Origin: Microcoleus sp. AS-A8
Lineage (GTDB): Bacteria; Cyanobacteriota; Cyanobacteriia; Cyanobacteriales; Coleofasciculaceae
Direction: 5' to 3'
Assembly: GCA_039962225.1 (NCBI GenBank)
Contig: JAMPKV010000033.1
Coordinates: 1-59,417 of the forward strand
Length of the DNA stretch: 59,417 nucleotides
In this document: one piece after another, positions 1 through 8,643 of the stretch
Position numbering within the stretch: position 1 is the stretch's first letter
Layout of the letters: the number at the start of each line of letters is the position of its first letter
Position numbers and translations under genes: made by a program
Notes under the pieces: generated by a model
What the model was told of the DNA's origin: nothing
Database searches by the model: none
The model's input: only the letters and a program-made list of their open reading frames with translations

Positions 1-515
1 CCTGTGCCACCATACATCGCGTCATTGCCCGTACCACCATCGAGGTAGTTACTCGAGCTATTGCCGTAGATGACGTTGTCGAGGCTGTTGCCCACACCAG
101 AGTAGGCTGTTCCCATCACGTAAAGATTTTCTACATTGCTACCTAGGCTGTAGCTGACGGAAGAATAGACCCAATCACTAGTACCTCCACCGGCGTACTC
201 GGAAACCGTGTCATAAGCGCTATCTACTACATAGGTGTCGTTGCCTGTGCCACCATACATCGCGTCATAGCCCGTACCGCCATCGATGTAGTCGTTGCCA
301 GCACCACCATCGATGTAGTCATCACCACCTCTACCATAGAGAGCATCATTGCCAGCACCACCATCAAGATAGTCATTGTACGCACCACCATATAGGGCAT
401 CGCTGCCAGCATAGCCCAGTGCGTAGAGATTGGTATAGTACGACGGGTAATAGTAATTCGTCGTTAAGTCGAAGGAATCGCTTGCTGCTGTGCCGTAATA
501 GTAGTACCAAGCCAT
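1..515 (-). CDS. RTX-type calcium-binding repeat protein (N-terminal part, runs off left edge)
   Basis: Open frame from an ATG at 513-515 (minus strand) to the window edge with no stop, so only the first ~171 residues are present. A Tyr-rich N-terminus beginning MAWYYYYGTAASD leads into Asp/Gly nonapeptides of the GGAGNDALYG and GGTGNDAMYG type, the calcium-binding beta-roll of RTX (hemolysin-type) proteins. Between repeat blocks lies a spacer of the NDTYVVDSAYDTVSE type, common in large cyanobacterial RTX proteins. An AGGAG ribosome-binding site sits 9 bases upstream (complement of 525-529). Such proteins are usually exported by type I secretion using a C-terminal signal, which lies outside the window. 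Function beyond calcium-dependent folding outside the cell cannot be said. Confidence 0.85.
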   Translation of the reverse strand, partial: MAWYYYYGTAASDSFDLTTNYYYPSYYTNLYALGYAGSDALYGGAYNDYLDGGAGNDALYGRGGDDYIDGGAGNDYIDGGTGYDAMYGGTGNDTYVVDSAYDTVSEYAGGGTSDWVYSSVSYSLGSNVENLYVMGTAYSGVGNSLDNVIYGNSSSNYLDGGTGNDAMYGGT

Positions 516-1242
516 GATCAGTTGCTCCTAATTTGCCACAAGGTTTTGATGAGAGGGTAGAGCTTACTAACATTGCTTTTTCGGTAAGCATCTACTTTTT
601 GCACAAGTCCAGTTTGGTTATCTGTCTGTTGTACTTATCTCTGTTGCCGAGGTACCTTATGCAAGATTCGTTAGATTGGTTTTAGCGACACAGGCATTGG
701 GTAACCTCTGATGACTTGTCTGACCCTGTGGCAGCAGTTATGCAAGTCTTTACAAAACTTCACGATTAAATTCGTAGCCCTTCAGCTCAAACTCTTCTAA
801 CCGATGAGTGTCTCATCGGCTCATCCTACTCTTGTGATCCAAGATGGCAAGGTACCCGAAACGGGTACTTTTTTCTGGAGTTCGTTGCAGGATATGCGAA
901 AAATGAAGTAGGGGTAGCCCTTGTCTAACGCCTCCCTCAGGGAAGGGTACCGACAACGGATACTCCTAGAGGAAGACTCCTGGACACTCTTGTAGGATGT
1001 AGCAGGGTGGTCTGGATTAAGACGAAGACAGCAAAATCGAGGAGAATATTGAAGCTACGTTTACAGGCCAGCATTTACGATTAAGGAAATATCAAAGACT
1101 TCCACAAAAGTGTTGGTGAAGATCAATCAATATCGACCCTTTCCCCAGATTCAGGAACAATCAAGAAGACTCAGTCGTTTACTGGAATTGGCACTCTTCT
1201 CAACACAATCGGCAGTAGGAAAACTTAAGGAGCGATCGCTCA
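516..1242. other. Intergenic region, 727 bp, with one terminator-like hairpin
   Basis: Lies between the divergent RTX gene and the sigma-like gene and should hold both promoters. No coding frame of convincing composition was seen on either strand. The only clear structure is the hairpin with U-run at 852-874. The sigma-like gene has AAGGAG at 1227-1232, followed by a HIP1 octamer that lies between the ribosome-binding site and the ATG. Confidence 0.5.
852..874 (+). terminator. Rho-independent terminator-like hairpin with no obvious upstream gene
   Basis: GTACCCG (852-858), loop AAA, CGGGTAC (862-868), followed directly by six T residues (869-874). The T-run is only on the plus strand, so it would stop plus-strand transcription. 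No plus-strand gene precedes it in the window, which leaves room for a small RNA between about 600 and 874. Confidence 0.55.
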
Positions 1243-1878
1243 ATGAATGAACGGGAGGAACGGCTGGACTCATTGGTTACAGAAGGCTGTAAACATCCAC
1301 CAGGAAGTGCTGCGCGTCAGAGAAACTTAACAAGGATTATTCGCCTGATTGGCCCCAAGCTTTGGCGAGAGAATACTCCTTACTATCCAGACGCCTTGCA
1401 ACAGACGTGGGTATATTTCTGCCAGAACATCTGCGAAGGCAAGACAGGCAGAGCTTATGACCCGGATCGGGGTAGTATCGTCACCTGGTTAAATTTTTAC
1501 CTGAAGAAACGACTCCACGATTTTTACACAGATGATCGCGATCGGGAAAGAAAAATTGCGACCCCAAAATCTGATGACTCGACCGAAAATCCTGACCCCC
1601 TGGAAAATATTGCTTCTGAACCCGACGTTCCTCCCCTACTCGAACAGGTTAAACAATGGGTTGAAGACGATTTAGACGGAGAATTAAGGCACATCCACAT
1701 TGCCAACCGCAAAGATGTCACTGCCCAAGTCTTAATCTTGCGGCGCTTGCCCCCAGAAACCAGTTGGAAAGATCTCGCCACAGAATTTAATCTATCAGTC
1801 TCGACGTTGAGCAGTTTTTATCAGCGACAATGTCTACCTCGGCTGCGTAAATTTGGTGAATCAGAGGGATATCTATAG
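1243..1878 (+). CDS. Sigma-70-like factor (ECF-type, cyanobacterial)
   Basis: 211 residues. Residues ~24-95 resemble sigma region 2, including an AYDPDRGSIVTWLNFYLKKR stretch, and residues ~165-205 form a region-4-like helix-turn-helix (SWKDLATEFNLSVSTLSSFY). They are joined by an acidic, proline-containing linker. The ATG at 1243 has AAGGAG 10 bases upstream. It is followed 84 bp later by a DUF1822 gene and then CHAT/CHASE2 and DUF928 genes, so it probably directs RNA polymerase to this locus or co-regulated genes. Region 4 is divergent, so promoter recognition is inferred from the family. Alternative: a DNA-binding regulator that kept the sigma fold without forming holoenzyme. Confidence 0.75.
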   Translation: MNEREERLDSLVTEGCKHPPGSAARQRNLTRIIRLIGPKLWRENTPYYPDALQQTWVYFCQNICEGKTGRAYDPDRGSIVTWLNFYLKKRLHDFYTDDRDRERKIATPKSDDSTENPDPLENIASEPDVPPLLEQVKQWVEDDLDGELRHIHIANRKDVTAQVLILRRLPPETSWKDLATEFNLSVSTLSSFYQRQCLPRLRKFGESEGYL

Positions 1879-1962
1879 TACGGGGTGTAAATAAAAGGGC
1901 ATCTACGTCTTGTGGCTGCTGTACGTAACCCCAAAAATTTACTAACACTAAGGAATAATCCC

Positions 1963-2946
1963 ATGACATACCCCACCCACGAGCTAGACGACTTGTCCTT
2001 ATCACTACCTATCACTCAGACAGCACTTCGTACTGCACAACAGTTTGCCAATGAACAACCCACACCCCAAAAAGCTGAGCAGGTTCGGCTCAACACTCTA
2101 GCGGTGTGTGCGGTTAATGATTACTTACAGATGATTGGCATACCAACCAACCTAGAAGCGAGCGACAGTTGGAATCCCGTGTTGCGCCTGTGTGCGGATG
2201 TCGCTGACTTAGAAGTCACAGGCATCGGTCGCCTGGAATGTCGCCCTCATAAAAGTGGTCAATCTAGCTGCTATATTCCCCCAGAAGTTTGGTTAGACCG
2301 GGTGGGTTATATCGTTGTTGAAATCGATGAACTCTCACTGGAGGCAACCGTGTTGGGTTTTACTCAAACTGTTACTAGCGAAGAATTACCCATTAGGCAG
2401 CTACAAGCGATCGACGATTTAATCGATGTCCTAAATCCGCTAGATGAACCCCAGCAGATTCCTACAGTTGCGAGGACACGCGTGAATCTGAACCAATGGT
2501 TAACCAATGTTTTCGAGCAAGGTTGGCAAACCGTTGAATCACTATTCGCTCCCACTGAACCTGAATTTGCCTTTAATTTCCGCAGTGCTCCGGACTCAGT
2601 TATGGATGAACTCGCTGTCTCTGATGAAGGCATCAGTCGCGCTAAACTTATCGACTTAGGAATGCAGTTAGCGGGTTACCCGGTGGCGTTAGTGGTTAAA
2701 ATCCAATCGGAATCCGAACGCAAAACCCATATCCTGCTTCAGCTTCATCCCAGTGGTGGGCAAATCTATCTACCCCCCTTCTTACAACTCACCGTACTCG
2801 ATGAATCTGGGTTAATTTTTCTGGAAGCCCAAGCCAGAAGCGCTGATAATTATATACAGCTCCAGTTTAGTGGTCTCCCTGGGGAACCCTTTAGCGTTAA
2901 AGTAGCTCTCGGTGATGCCAGTGTTACAGAAGACTTTGTGGTTTGA
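1963..2946 (+). CDS. DUF1822 family protein
   Basis: 327 residues from ATG 1963, which has AAGGA about 8 bases upstream. An in-frame GTG at 1912 exists but lacks such a site. Recognised as DUF1822 from a mid-protein RPHKSGQSSCYIPPEVW-like region and the C-terminal beta-rich part with ILLQLHPSGGQIYLPP. No signal peptide or membrane segment is evident, so it is probably cytoplasmic. The family has no established biochemical function. In this window it lies between a sigma-like gene and a CHAT-CHASE2 gene, which suggests it is an adaptor or regulator in the same system. Confidence 0.85.
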   Translation: MTYPTHELDDLSLSLPITQTALRTAQQFANEQPTPQKAEQVRLNTLAVCAVNDYLQMIGIPTNLEASDSWNPVLRLCADVADLEVTGIGRLECRPHKSGQSSCYIPPEVWLDRVGYIVVEIDELSLEATVLGFTQTVTSEELPIRQLQAIDDLIDVLNPLDEPQQIPTVARTRVNLNQWLTNVFEQGWQTVESLFAPTEPEFAFNFRSAPDSVMDELAVSDEGISRAKLIDLGMQLAGYPVALVVKIQSESERKTHILLQLHPSGGQIYLPPFLQLTVLDESGLIFLEAQARSADNYIQLQFSGLPGEPFSVKVALGDASVTEDFVV

Positions 2947-3314
2947 GTGGGATCAGGCTCAACTGTCTGCCCTCCTTTCTCTGGGACAGCAAGTTGCTGC
3001 CAACAGAAGCCCTAATCCACCTTTCACCCCTAATGCGGTTCTTTTTGGTATATGTGAAAGCCCAGATTTCTCTCTTCTCTCCTTCTTAACATCTCGCCAA
3101 TGAGCCAGTAATACTTCTGACCAGAACTAGATAAAACTGGAATTCATGAATGTTTGTTAAGGGTTAGACAATCCGTAAACCTCCTTGAGTAAGTTCCAAG
3201 CTACTGGGAAGTGCATAACCCAACAATGATTGGAAATAGAACTTCTAGGAGCGAACCACAGAGTCATCTTGATTGCCGAGGCAATGCCCTTAACTTCGAT
3301 CTGGAGAAGCCGTC
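2947..3314. other. Intergenic region, 368 bp
   Basis: Separates the DUF1822 and CHAT-CHASE2 genes. A 63-codon frame at 2912-3103 overlaps the DUF1822 3' end, has no ribosome-binding site and shows no family resemblance, so it is not called. No strong hairpin or repeat was seen. A promoter for the CHAT-CHASE2 gene could lie here. Confidence 0.4.
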
Positions 3315-5651
3315 ATGGGTAAGTTAGTCGTCCTAAAGCTAGGGGATGGTAGCTTTGAACAGGGATTTCCTGTCACCTTACAAATTGGAGAGGATGAAAG
3401 TCCCCCCTGTTTGGAAATCATCGGTAAGCTGCCACCGATCCCGGAAATTCCTCAATCCTATAAAACTTGGTCTACCACTTATCGCCATTTGGGAGGACGT
3501 TCCCGACTCGAAGCCCCTGCTGCCCAACGCACTCACTTTTCCACCATTGAAAGTTGCTGTAGTGCTGCCCAAATTTTACGCGATCGCCTCAACAATTGGC
3601 TCTACTCGGAACCGTTTCGCCCCATCCGAGAAAAATTACTCGAACAATTAATGCCGTCTGATGAAATCCGGCTGATTATTCAAACGAACGATATTTGGTT
3701 AAAGCGACTCCCCTGGCATCTGTGGGATTTTTGCGATCGCTACCCCAAAGCTGAAATTGCCCTAAGTCCACTTGGCTTTCCTCCCCACGAAACAAGCCTA
3801 ACCTCCCATACTCAAGTCAGAATCTTAGCCATTCTGGGTAATAGTAAAGACATTAATATCCAAGCAGATCGGCTCTTACTCGAACAGTTACCCAATGCAG
3901 AAGTCCGCTTTTTGGTAGAACCACAACGCCACGAATTCAGTGAAGAACTTTGGAATCAAGACTGGGATATTCTCTTTTTTGCGGGACATAGTTCCAGTCA
4001 TTGTAATGGCGAAACGGGTCGAATATATCTCAATCAAACCGATAGCTTAACCTTTGATCAGTTAAAATTTGCTGTTAAAAAAGCCGTAGAACGAGGCTTA
4101 AAAATTGCAATTTTCAATTCTTGTGATGGCTTGGGATTAGCCAAAGATTTAGTCGATTTGAATATTCCGCAAGTCATTGTCATGCGGGAGCCAGTGCCTG
4201 ACCGCATCTCCCAAGAATTTTTAAAGTATTTTTTAGATGCCTATTCTAGAGGTAAATCATTCTATCTCGCCGTGCGCGAGGCCAGAGAACGCTTGCAGGG
4301 ATGGGAAGATCAATTTCCTTGTGCGACTTGGTTACCGCTAATTTGTCAAAAAAATCCTGCCGTTGTGCCACCGACTTGGCGAGATTTGTATAAGGTGGAT
4401 GACAAGCCGCCTCCACCCCCGCTTCCACCCCCGCCACTCCGTCCTCTACCTCTGCCCAAATTGCGGTGTAGTCTGCGGACTGTGTTACTCATCAGTGTGG
4501 GAATCACCTCCCTGTTCCTGGGAATTCGACACAAGGGACTCCTGCAACCGTTAGAATTGCAAGCGTTCGACTGGATGATGCAAATCAGACCCGCCGAACC
4601 CCCTGATTCGCGCCTTTTGGTCGTCACTGTCACGGAAGACGATATTAAAGCTCAGGGAAATGAGTTCCGGCGTGGGTCACTATCCGATCGCACGTTAGCC
4701 CGACTGTTAGCGAAACTCGAATCCTATCAACCCAGAGTCATTGGCTTAGATATTTATCGCGATTTTAAAGTAGAAGCCAAGTACCCAGAGTTAGCCAAAT
4801 ATCTCAGAGAAAGTCAACGCTTCATTGCTGTGTGCGAAGCCAGTACAGACCCTAGCGACCCGGCGATTGAACCGCCGCCAGAAGTCCCTAAGGGCAACCT
4901 GGGCTTAAGTGATGTGGCGATCGATTCCGGTGGCATTGTCCGTCGTCATCTTCTGGCGATGACCCCATCTCCGGCCTCAGCTTGCAAGCCCTACTACACC
5001 CTCAGCACCCAGTTAGCATTCCGCTACCTAGAAACACAGGGCATCTCGCGTCAAATTACGCCAGAGGGGCTATTAAAACTGGGCAAAGTTGTGTTTAAGC
5101 CCTTGGAACCTCATAGCAGTGGCTACCAAGGCACCGACGCCTGGGGTCACCAAGTGCTGCTCAATTATCGCTTCTACCGCTCGAGCGAGGATTTTGTCGG
5201 ACAAGTCAGCGTCACCCAGGTTCTGAACGGTCAGCTCGATCCTGACTCCGTCAAAAACCGAATTATTCTCATTGGTGTTACAGCGCCCAGCGCTAAGGAT
5301 TTTTTTCTCACACCTTACGGTCAAAGAATTCCAGGTGTCGTCGTTCATGCCCAGCAAGTGAGTCAGATTCTCAGTGCTGTTCTCGATGGGCGACCGCTTT
5401 TGTGGGTTTGGCCTGGATGGGGAGATGCCCTGTGGATTTGGGGATGGTCGCTGGTCGGTGGTCTAATTTCTTGGCGCTTTTTCACAGGGCAGCGCTGGGT
5501 GGTGGTGATGGGTGCGATTGTCATTTTGTACGGGCTTAGCTATGTACTGTTCCTGCTGGGAGGGTGGATTCCTCTCGTTCCGGCAGCTCTGGTTTTGGTA
5601 TCGACCAGTGGCGGTGTTTTAGCTTACACCACCTGGCAAGCCCGAAAGTAA
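3315..5651 (+). CDS. CHAT protease-like domain fused to CHASE2 sensor, membrane protein
   Basis: 778 residues. The N-terminal half carries a CHAT (caspase/separase-like) domain with the expected dyad: His225 in FFAGHSSSH and Cys270 in FNSCDG. A proline-rich linker (~376-386) leads to a first membrane segment (~389-407), an extracytoplasmic CHASE2 domain (~415-690, with QAFDWMMQIRP and FLTPYG-type motifs), and two to three C-terminal membrane segments (~695-775). So an outside sensor is joined to an intracellular putative cysteine protease. CHAT proteases are known elsewhere as cell-death or virulence effectors; the substrate here is unknown. Translation ends 24 bp before the first DUF928 gene, so co-transcription is likely. 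The dyad looks intact. Confidence 0.88.
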   Translation: MGKLVVLKLGDGSFEQGFPVTLQIGEDESPPCLEIIGKLPPIPEIPQSYKTWSTTYRHLGGRSRLEAPAAQRTHFSTIESCCSAAQILRDRLNNWLYSEPFRPIREKLLEQLMPSDEIRLIIQTNDIWLKRLPWHLWDFCDRYPKAEIALSPLGFPPHETSLTSHTQVRILAILGNSKDINIQADRLLLEQLPNAEVRFLVEPQRHEFSEELWNQDWDILFFAGHSSSHCNGETGRIYLNQTDSLTFDQLKFAVKKAVERGLKIAIFNSCDGLGLAKDLVDLNIPQVIVMREPVPDRISQEFLKYFLDAYSRGKSFYLAVREARERLQGWEDQFPCATWLPLICQKNPAVVPPTWRDLYKVDDKPPPPPLPPPPLRPLPLPKLRCSLRTVLLISVGITSLFLGIRHKGLLQPLELQAFDWMMQIRPAEPPDSRLLVVTVTEDDIKAQGNEFRRGSLSDRTLARLLAKLESYQPRVIGLDIYRDFKVEAKYPELAKYLRESQRFIAVCEASTDPSDPAIEPPPEVPKGNLGLSDVAIDSGGIVRRHLLAMTPSPASACKPYYTLSTQLAFRYLETQGISRQITPEGLLKLGKVVFKPLEPHSSGYQGTDAWGHQVLLNYRFYRSSEDFVGQVSVTQVLNGQLDPDSVKNRIILIGVTAPSAKDFFLTPYGQRIPGVVVHAQQVSQILSAVLDGRPLLWVWPGWGDALWIWGWSLVGGLISWRFFTGQRWVVVMGAIVILYGLSYVLFLLGGWIPLVPAALVLVSTSGGVLAYTTWQARK

Positions 5652-5675
5652 CCTTCTACACCTGATTCATGCATC

Positions 5676-6572
5676 ATGATTTACAACAAGTTATCTCAAC
5701 TACCCAAAACCCTAACCCTGGGTTTGATTGTTGTCGGAGTGTATAGCCATCTTCCACTACCCACCCAGGCGACCGCTGCACCAACCCCATCGGCTCTATC
5801 CGTTGTTTCAAAAGCCCCGTCTGCCGCGACAACCCAACCCTCCTTCGTCCGGCTCCAACTTGCCCAGACACCGGGACAACTGGCCAGTCGCAGCGCAGCA
5901 ACGCCCTTTAAAACCACACCACTGCTCAAAGACCGAGGTGCACCCGCACCCGGTAAACGAGTGGGTGGAGCCAGCCGGGGGACTTGTCCAAGAGCCAGCA
6001 AGAGCCTTACCGCTTTGGTGCCTATTATCCCAACTCCTTCGACTGACTCTGTATTGGGCTTAACGTTTGCTGAGCATCCCACTTTGTGGTTTTATGTTCC
6101 CTATTCCATGACATCTACACGCCCTGTTGAGTTCATCCTGAAGGATGATCAAGGTACGGAACTCTACAGAACCTTGCTATCGGAGTCGGGCACCGCGCCT
6201 GGAGTAATGGGCTTCCAGATTCCTGAAACGGTGCCACCCCTGGCGGTCAACAAGCGCTATAAGTGGTACTTGACGATTTTTTGCGATGCGAATGAGCGTA
6301 GCGATTTTAGGTCTGTGGAGGGCTGGGTACAACGGGTTGCCCTTGAACCCAAACTCCAACAGGAGTTAAAACAAGCCTCCCCCCAACAGAAGGCTGTTCT
6401 TTATACCCAAGCCGGCGTCTGGCACGAGGCTGTAACCACTCTTGCCCAACTGCATCGCCAGAATCCCAACAATGCCACCCTGCAACAGCAGTGGCAAGAA
6501 TTAATGCAATTGATTGATTTAGGCGCGATCGCTCCGGAACCGATTACCTCAATGCTTACTCCTAATAAATAA
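5676..6572 (+). CDS. DUF928 family secreted protein, copy 1
   Basis: 298 residues. An N-terminal hydrophobic stretch followed by an Ala/Pro-rich region indicates a signal peptide or membrane anchor. The DUF928 core has a DRGAPAPGKRVGGASRG entry motif, then LTALVP, a HPTLWFYVPY motif and a beta-rich domain. The C-terminus (KAVLYTQAGVWHEAVTTLA) resembles a TPR-like helical hairpin. It starts 24 bp after the CHAT-CHASE2 stop, without a strong Shine-Dalgarno, which suggests translational coupling. Probably acts in the periplasm or cell envelope; DUF928 has no proven function. Its paralogue follows at 6761. Confidence 0.88.
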   Translation: MIYNKLSQLPKTLTLGLIVVGVYSHLPLPTQATAAPTPSALSVVSKAPSAATTQPSFVRLQLAQTPGQLASRSAATPFKTTPLLKDRGAPAPGKRVGGASRGTCPRASKSLTALVPIIPTPSTDSVLGLTFAEHPTLWFYVPYSMTSTRPVEFILKDDQGTELYRTLLSESGTAPGVMGFQIPETVPPLAVNKRYKWYLTIFCDANERSDFRSVEGWVQRVALEPKLQQELKQASPQQKAVLYTQAGVWHEAVTTLAQLHRQNPNNATLQQQWQELMQLIDLGAIAPEPITSMLTPNK

Positions 6573-6639
6573 GCCTCTGATTAATCTCAGTCTTCTTATC
6601 GGACTACGCTGTTACAAACTAATTATTTTGAGCTTTCAC

Positions 6640-6760
6640 GGAGGGCGATTGGGTGGCTCTTGTCCCGGCAGCCCTGGTTTTAGTATCTACTAGTGACAGT
6701 CTCTTTGTTTAAGGCCACTTGTCACCCCGACGCCTACCTTCTACACTTTATTGATTCATT
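6640..6760 (+). pseudogene. Remnant of the CHASE2 gene 3' end (duplication scar)
   Basis: This spacer matches the last ~100 bp of the CHAT-CHASE2 gene plus its spacer. Compare CCGGCAGCCCTGGTTTTAGT (from 6665) with CCGGCAGCTCTGGTTTTGGT (from 5580), and CCTTCTACACTTTATTGATT with CCTTCTACACCTGATTCATG just before each DUF928 start. The frame is broken. It shows that copy 2 of DUF928 arose by tandem duplication of a block starting inside the CHASE2 coding end. Confidence 0.8.
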
Positions 6761-7789
6761 ATGATTCACAAAACATCATCCGAACGACAGAAAAGCTTAG
6801 CGCTCAGATGGGCTGCTGCCCCTTGGGCATTCGCTCTCACCGTTGCCGGGGCGTATGCTAGTCTTCCTCGACAAAGCCTTGCCATTCCTGTCCAAACCCC
6901 ATCGACCCCGGTCGTCTCGACAGTAACGCCTATTCGGGTTGAGACAACTCCACTCTCTTCCCTTAGACTACAACTGGCTCAGATTGAAAAACAACGGGTT
7001 CAACAAGGTACAGCCCAGGGTGATTCTCGCCTAGGTGGAAGTACGCGTTCCCAGAATCTATCTCAAAACCAGCAACCCAAAGACCGAGGTGCGCCTGCAC
7101 CCGGTCAACGGACAGGTGGGGCGACGCGTGGGACGAATGCAAGGTGTCCAGTTGCCAGCAAGCCTCTTACAGCTTTGGTGCCGATTATTTCAGCCACTTC
7201 GGATAAGAGTCAACACCCAATTCTTGCCAGCACTCCCGCCGGAGCCGTTTTGGGTTTAACCGTCGTCTCCCATCCAACTTTCTGGTTTTATGTTCCTTAT
7301 TCCATCACATCTGAACGTCCCGTTGAGTTTATCCTGAAGGATGATCGGGACAACATTATTTATCAAACTTTCTTATCCGAGTCGGCAATTGCGCCCGGTG
7401 TAGTCGGTTTCAAGCTTCCTGATACCGTGACACCCCTGGTGGTCAACAAACGGTATAACTGGTTCCTCACCATAGCTTGTGATCGACCATCATCGACCTC
7501 TAGCGAGCAAGAAGAACTGACCAAGATTTTTGTTTCAGGCTGGGTAGAACGGGTGACTCCTGATCCCTCACTCCAACGGGAGTTAGACAAAGCCACACCC
7601 CAGCAGAAGGCTCTCCTCTATGCCAAGGGCGGCATTTGGCACGAGGCTGTAACCACTCTGGCTGAGCTACGTCGTCAAAAACCCAACAATGTCACCCTGA
7701 AGGAAGAATGGGCTAAATTGTTGCGATCGATTAACTTAGAGGCGATCGCACCTGAACCAATTACCTCTATGCTGACCCCGAAAAAATAA
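6761..7789 (+). CDS. DUF928 family secreted protein, copy 2
   Basis: 342 residues, paralogous to the gene at 5676. It shares the DRGAPAPGQRTGGATRG motif, LTALVPII, the HPTFWFYVPYSIT core, VEFILKDDRD and the closing EPITSMLTP. It is longer because of a Gln/Ser-rich stretch after the signal region and a larger linker (residues ~150-165). N-terminal signal peptide or anchor with Ala-rich hydrophobic core. The ATG is preceded by the same spacer sequence as copy 1, carried along in the duplication. Presumably envelope-located. The divergence between copies suggests an old duplication kept by selection. Confidence 0.87.
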   Translation: MIHKTSSERQKSLALRWAAAPWAFALTVAGAYASLPRQSLAIPVQTPSTPVVSTVTPIRVETTPLSSLRLQLAQIEKQRVQQGTAQGDSRLGGSTRSQNLSQNQQPKDRGAPAPGQRTGGATRGTNARCPVASKPLTALVPIISATSDKSQHPILASTPAGAVLGLTVVSHPTFWFYVPYSITSERPVEFILKDDRDNIIYQTFLSESAIAPGVVGFKLPDTVTPLVVNKRYNWFLTIACDRPSSTSSEQEELTKIFVSGWVERVTPDPSLQRELDKATPQQKALLYAKGGIWHEAVTTLAELRRQKPNNVTLKEEWAKLLRSINLEAIAPEPITSMLTPKK

Positions 7790-7799
7790 GCCCTCGATG

Positions 7800-7836
7800 A
7801 TGGCTCAAAACGAGCATTGCACCTTCGATGAGCCAT
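7800..7836. terminator. Hairpin between convergent DUF928 and aat genes
   Basis: ATGGCTCA (7800-7807) and TGAGCCAT (7829-7836) form an 8-bp stem, extendable with one mismatch, in the 61-bp convergent spacer. There is no clear U-run on either strand, so it may be a weak or bidirectional terminator. Confidence 0.35.
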
Positions 7837-7850
7837 GATCCATGCCTCTA

Positions 7851-8426
7851 TCAATCCAAAAAACATGTGCGCTGCAATGCCTTCTGTAACAAAACTTGAT
7901 AGTTCTGTTCACTCAGGGTTTGAGCACCGAAGCGAGCGAGGTGAGGGTTGATCATCTGAGCATCAAATAGGATAAAACCTCGCGATCGCAACTGTTCCAC
8001 TAACTTAACTAGCGCGACCTTGGAGCCTTCAGGAATCCGATAAAACATAGATTCACCAATGAAGGCTCCACCTATCACAATTCCTAAAATTCCTCCTGCC
8101 AACTCATCATCTTGCCAAGTTTCAAAGCTATAAGCCCAACCGGCTTTATAAAGTGACCAATAAATCTCCTTCAGTTGGGGAGAAATCCAGGTAGATTCTC
8201 GATTCGCACAACCCGCAACCACACCTTTAAAGTCGCGATTAATCGCCATACTAAAACGCTCCTGATTAAGGACACGACGCAATGAAGTTGGGTAACGAAA
8301 TCGGTCATCCAGGGGAATGATCGCACGGTGGCGACTGGTGTACCAGCCTAACTCGCCAGTTTCATCTGCCATCAAGAAGTAGCCTTGGGCATATCCCTGG
8401 AGCAGGGAAGGAATATCAAATGCCAT
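7851..8426 (-). CDS. aat: Leucyl/phenylalanyl-tRNA--protein transferase
   Basis: 191 residues. Transfers Leu or Phe from tRNA to the N-terminus of proteins starting with Lys or Arg, marking them for ClpS/ClpAP-type degradation (N-degron pathway), in the cytoplasm. Family landmarks: GYFLMADE near the N-terminus, [39 protein letters not shown], the [21 protein letters not shown] core and [16 protein letters not shown]. It is shorter than the E. coli enzyme (234 residues), mainly at the N-terminus. Monocistronic on the minus strand, convergent with DUF928. Confidence 0.92.
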   Translation of the reverse strand: MAFDIPSLLQGYAQGYFLMADETGELGWYTSRHRAIIPLDDRFRYPTSLRRVLNQERFSMAINRDFKGVVAGCANRESTWISPQLKEIYWSLYKAGWAYSFETWQDDELAGGILGIVIGGAFIGESMFYRIPEGSKVALVKLVEQLRSRGFILFDAQMINPHLARFGAQTLSEQNYQVLLQKALQRTCFLD

Positions 8427-8643
8427 GAATAGAGTTCATTCGTCAGAAGCACTCATGTATATTATCTAACTGGGTATTTGGTATTGATCGGTCAATTAAG
8501 AAAGCGATCAAAATATAGCCAGTTTAAATAAATTGTAAAACTCTGTGTTCTCTCTCTTCTCTTTCTGGGTGTTCTCTGTGTTCTCTGCGTCTATGTGGTT
8601 TATTATTTTCACAAATCATTTAGAACCCCTATATACGACCGAC

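Noticed and set aside
2912-3103. 63-codon plus-strand ORF overlapping the DUF1822 end
   Set aside because: No ribosome-binding site, no family resemblance, overlaps the intact DUF1822 C-terminus; probably chance.
4346-4633. Gly/Ser-rich antisense ORF
   Set aside because: Shadow of the proline-rich linker in the CHAT-CHASE2 gene.
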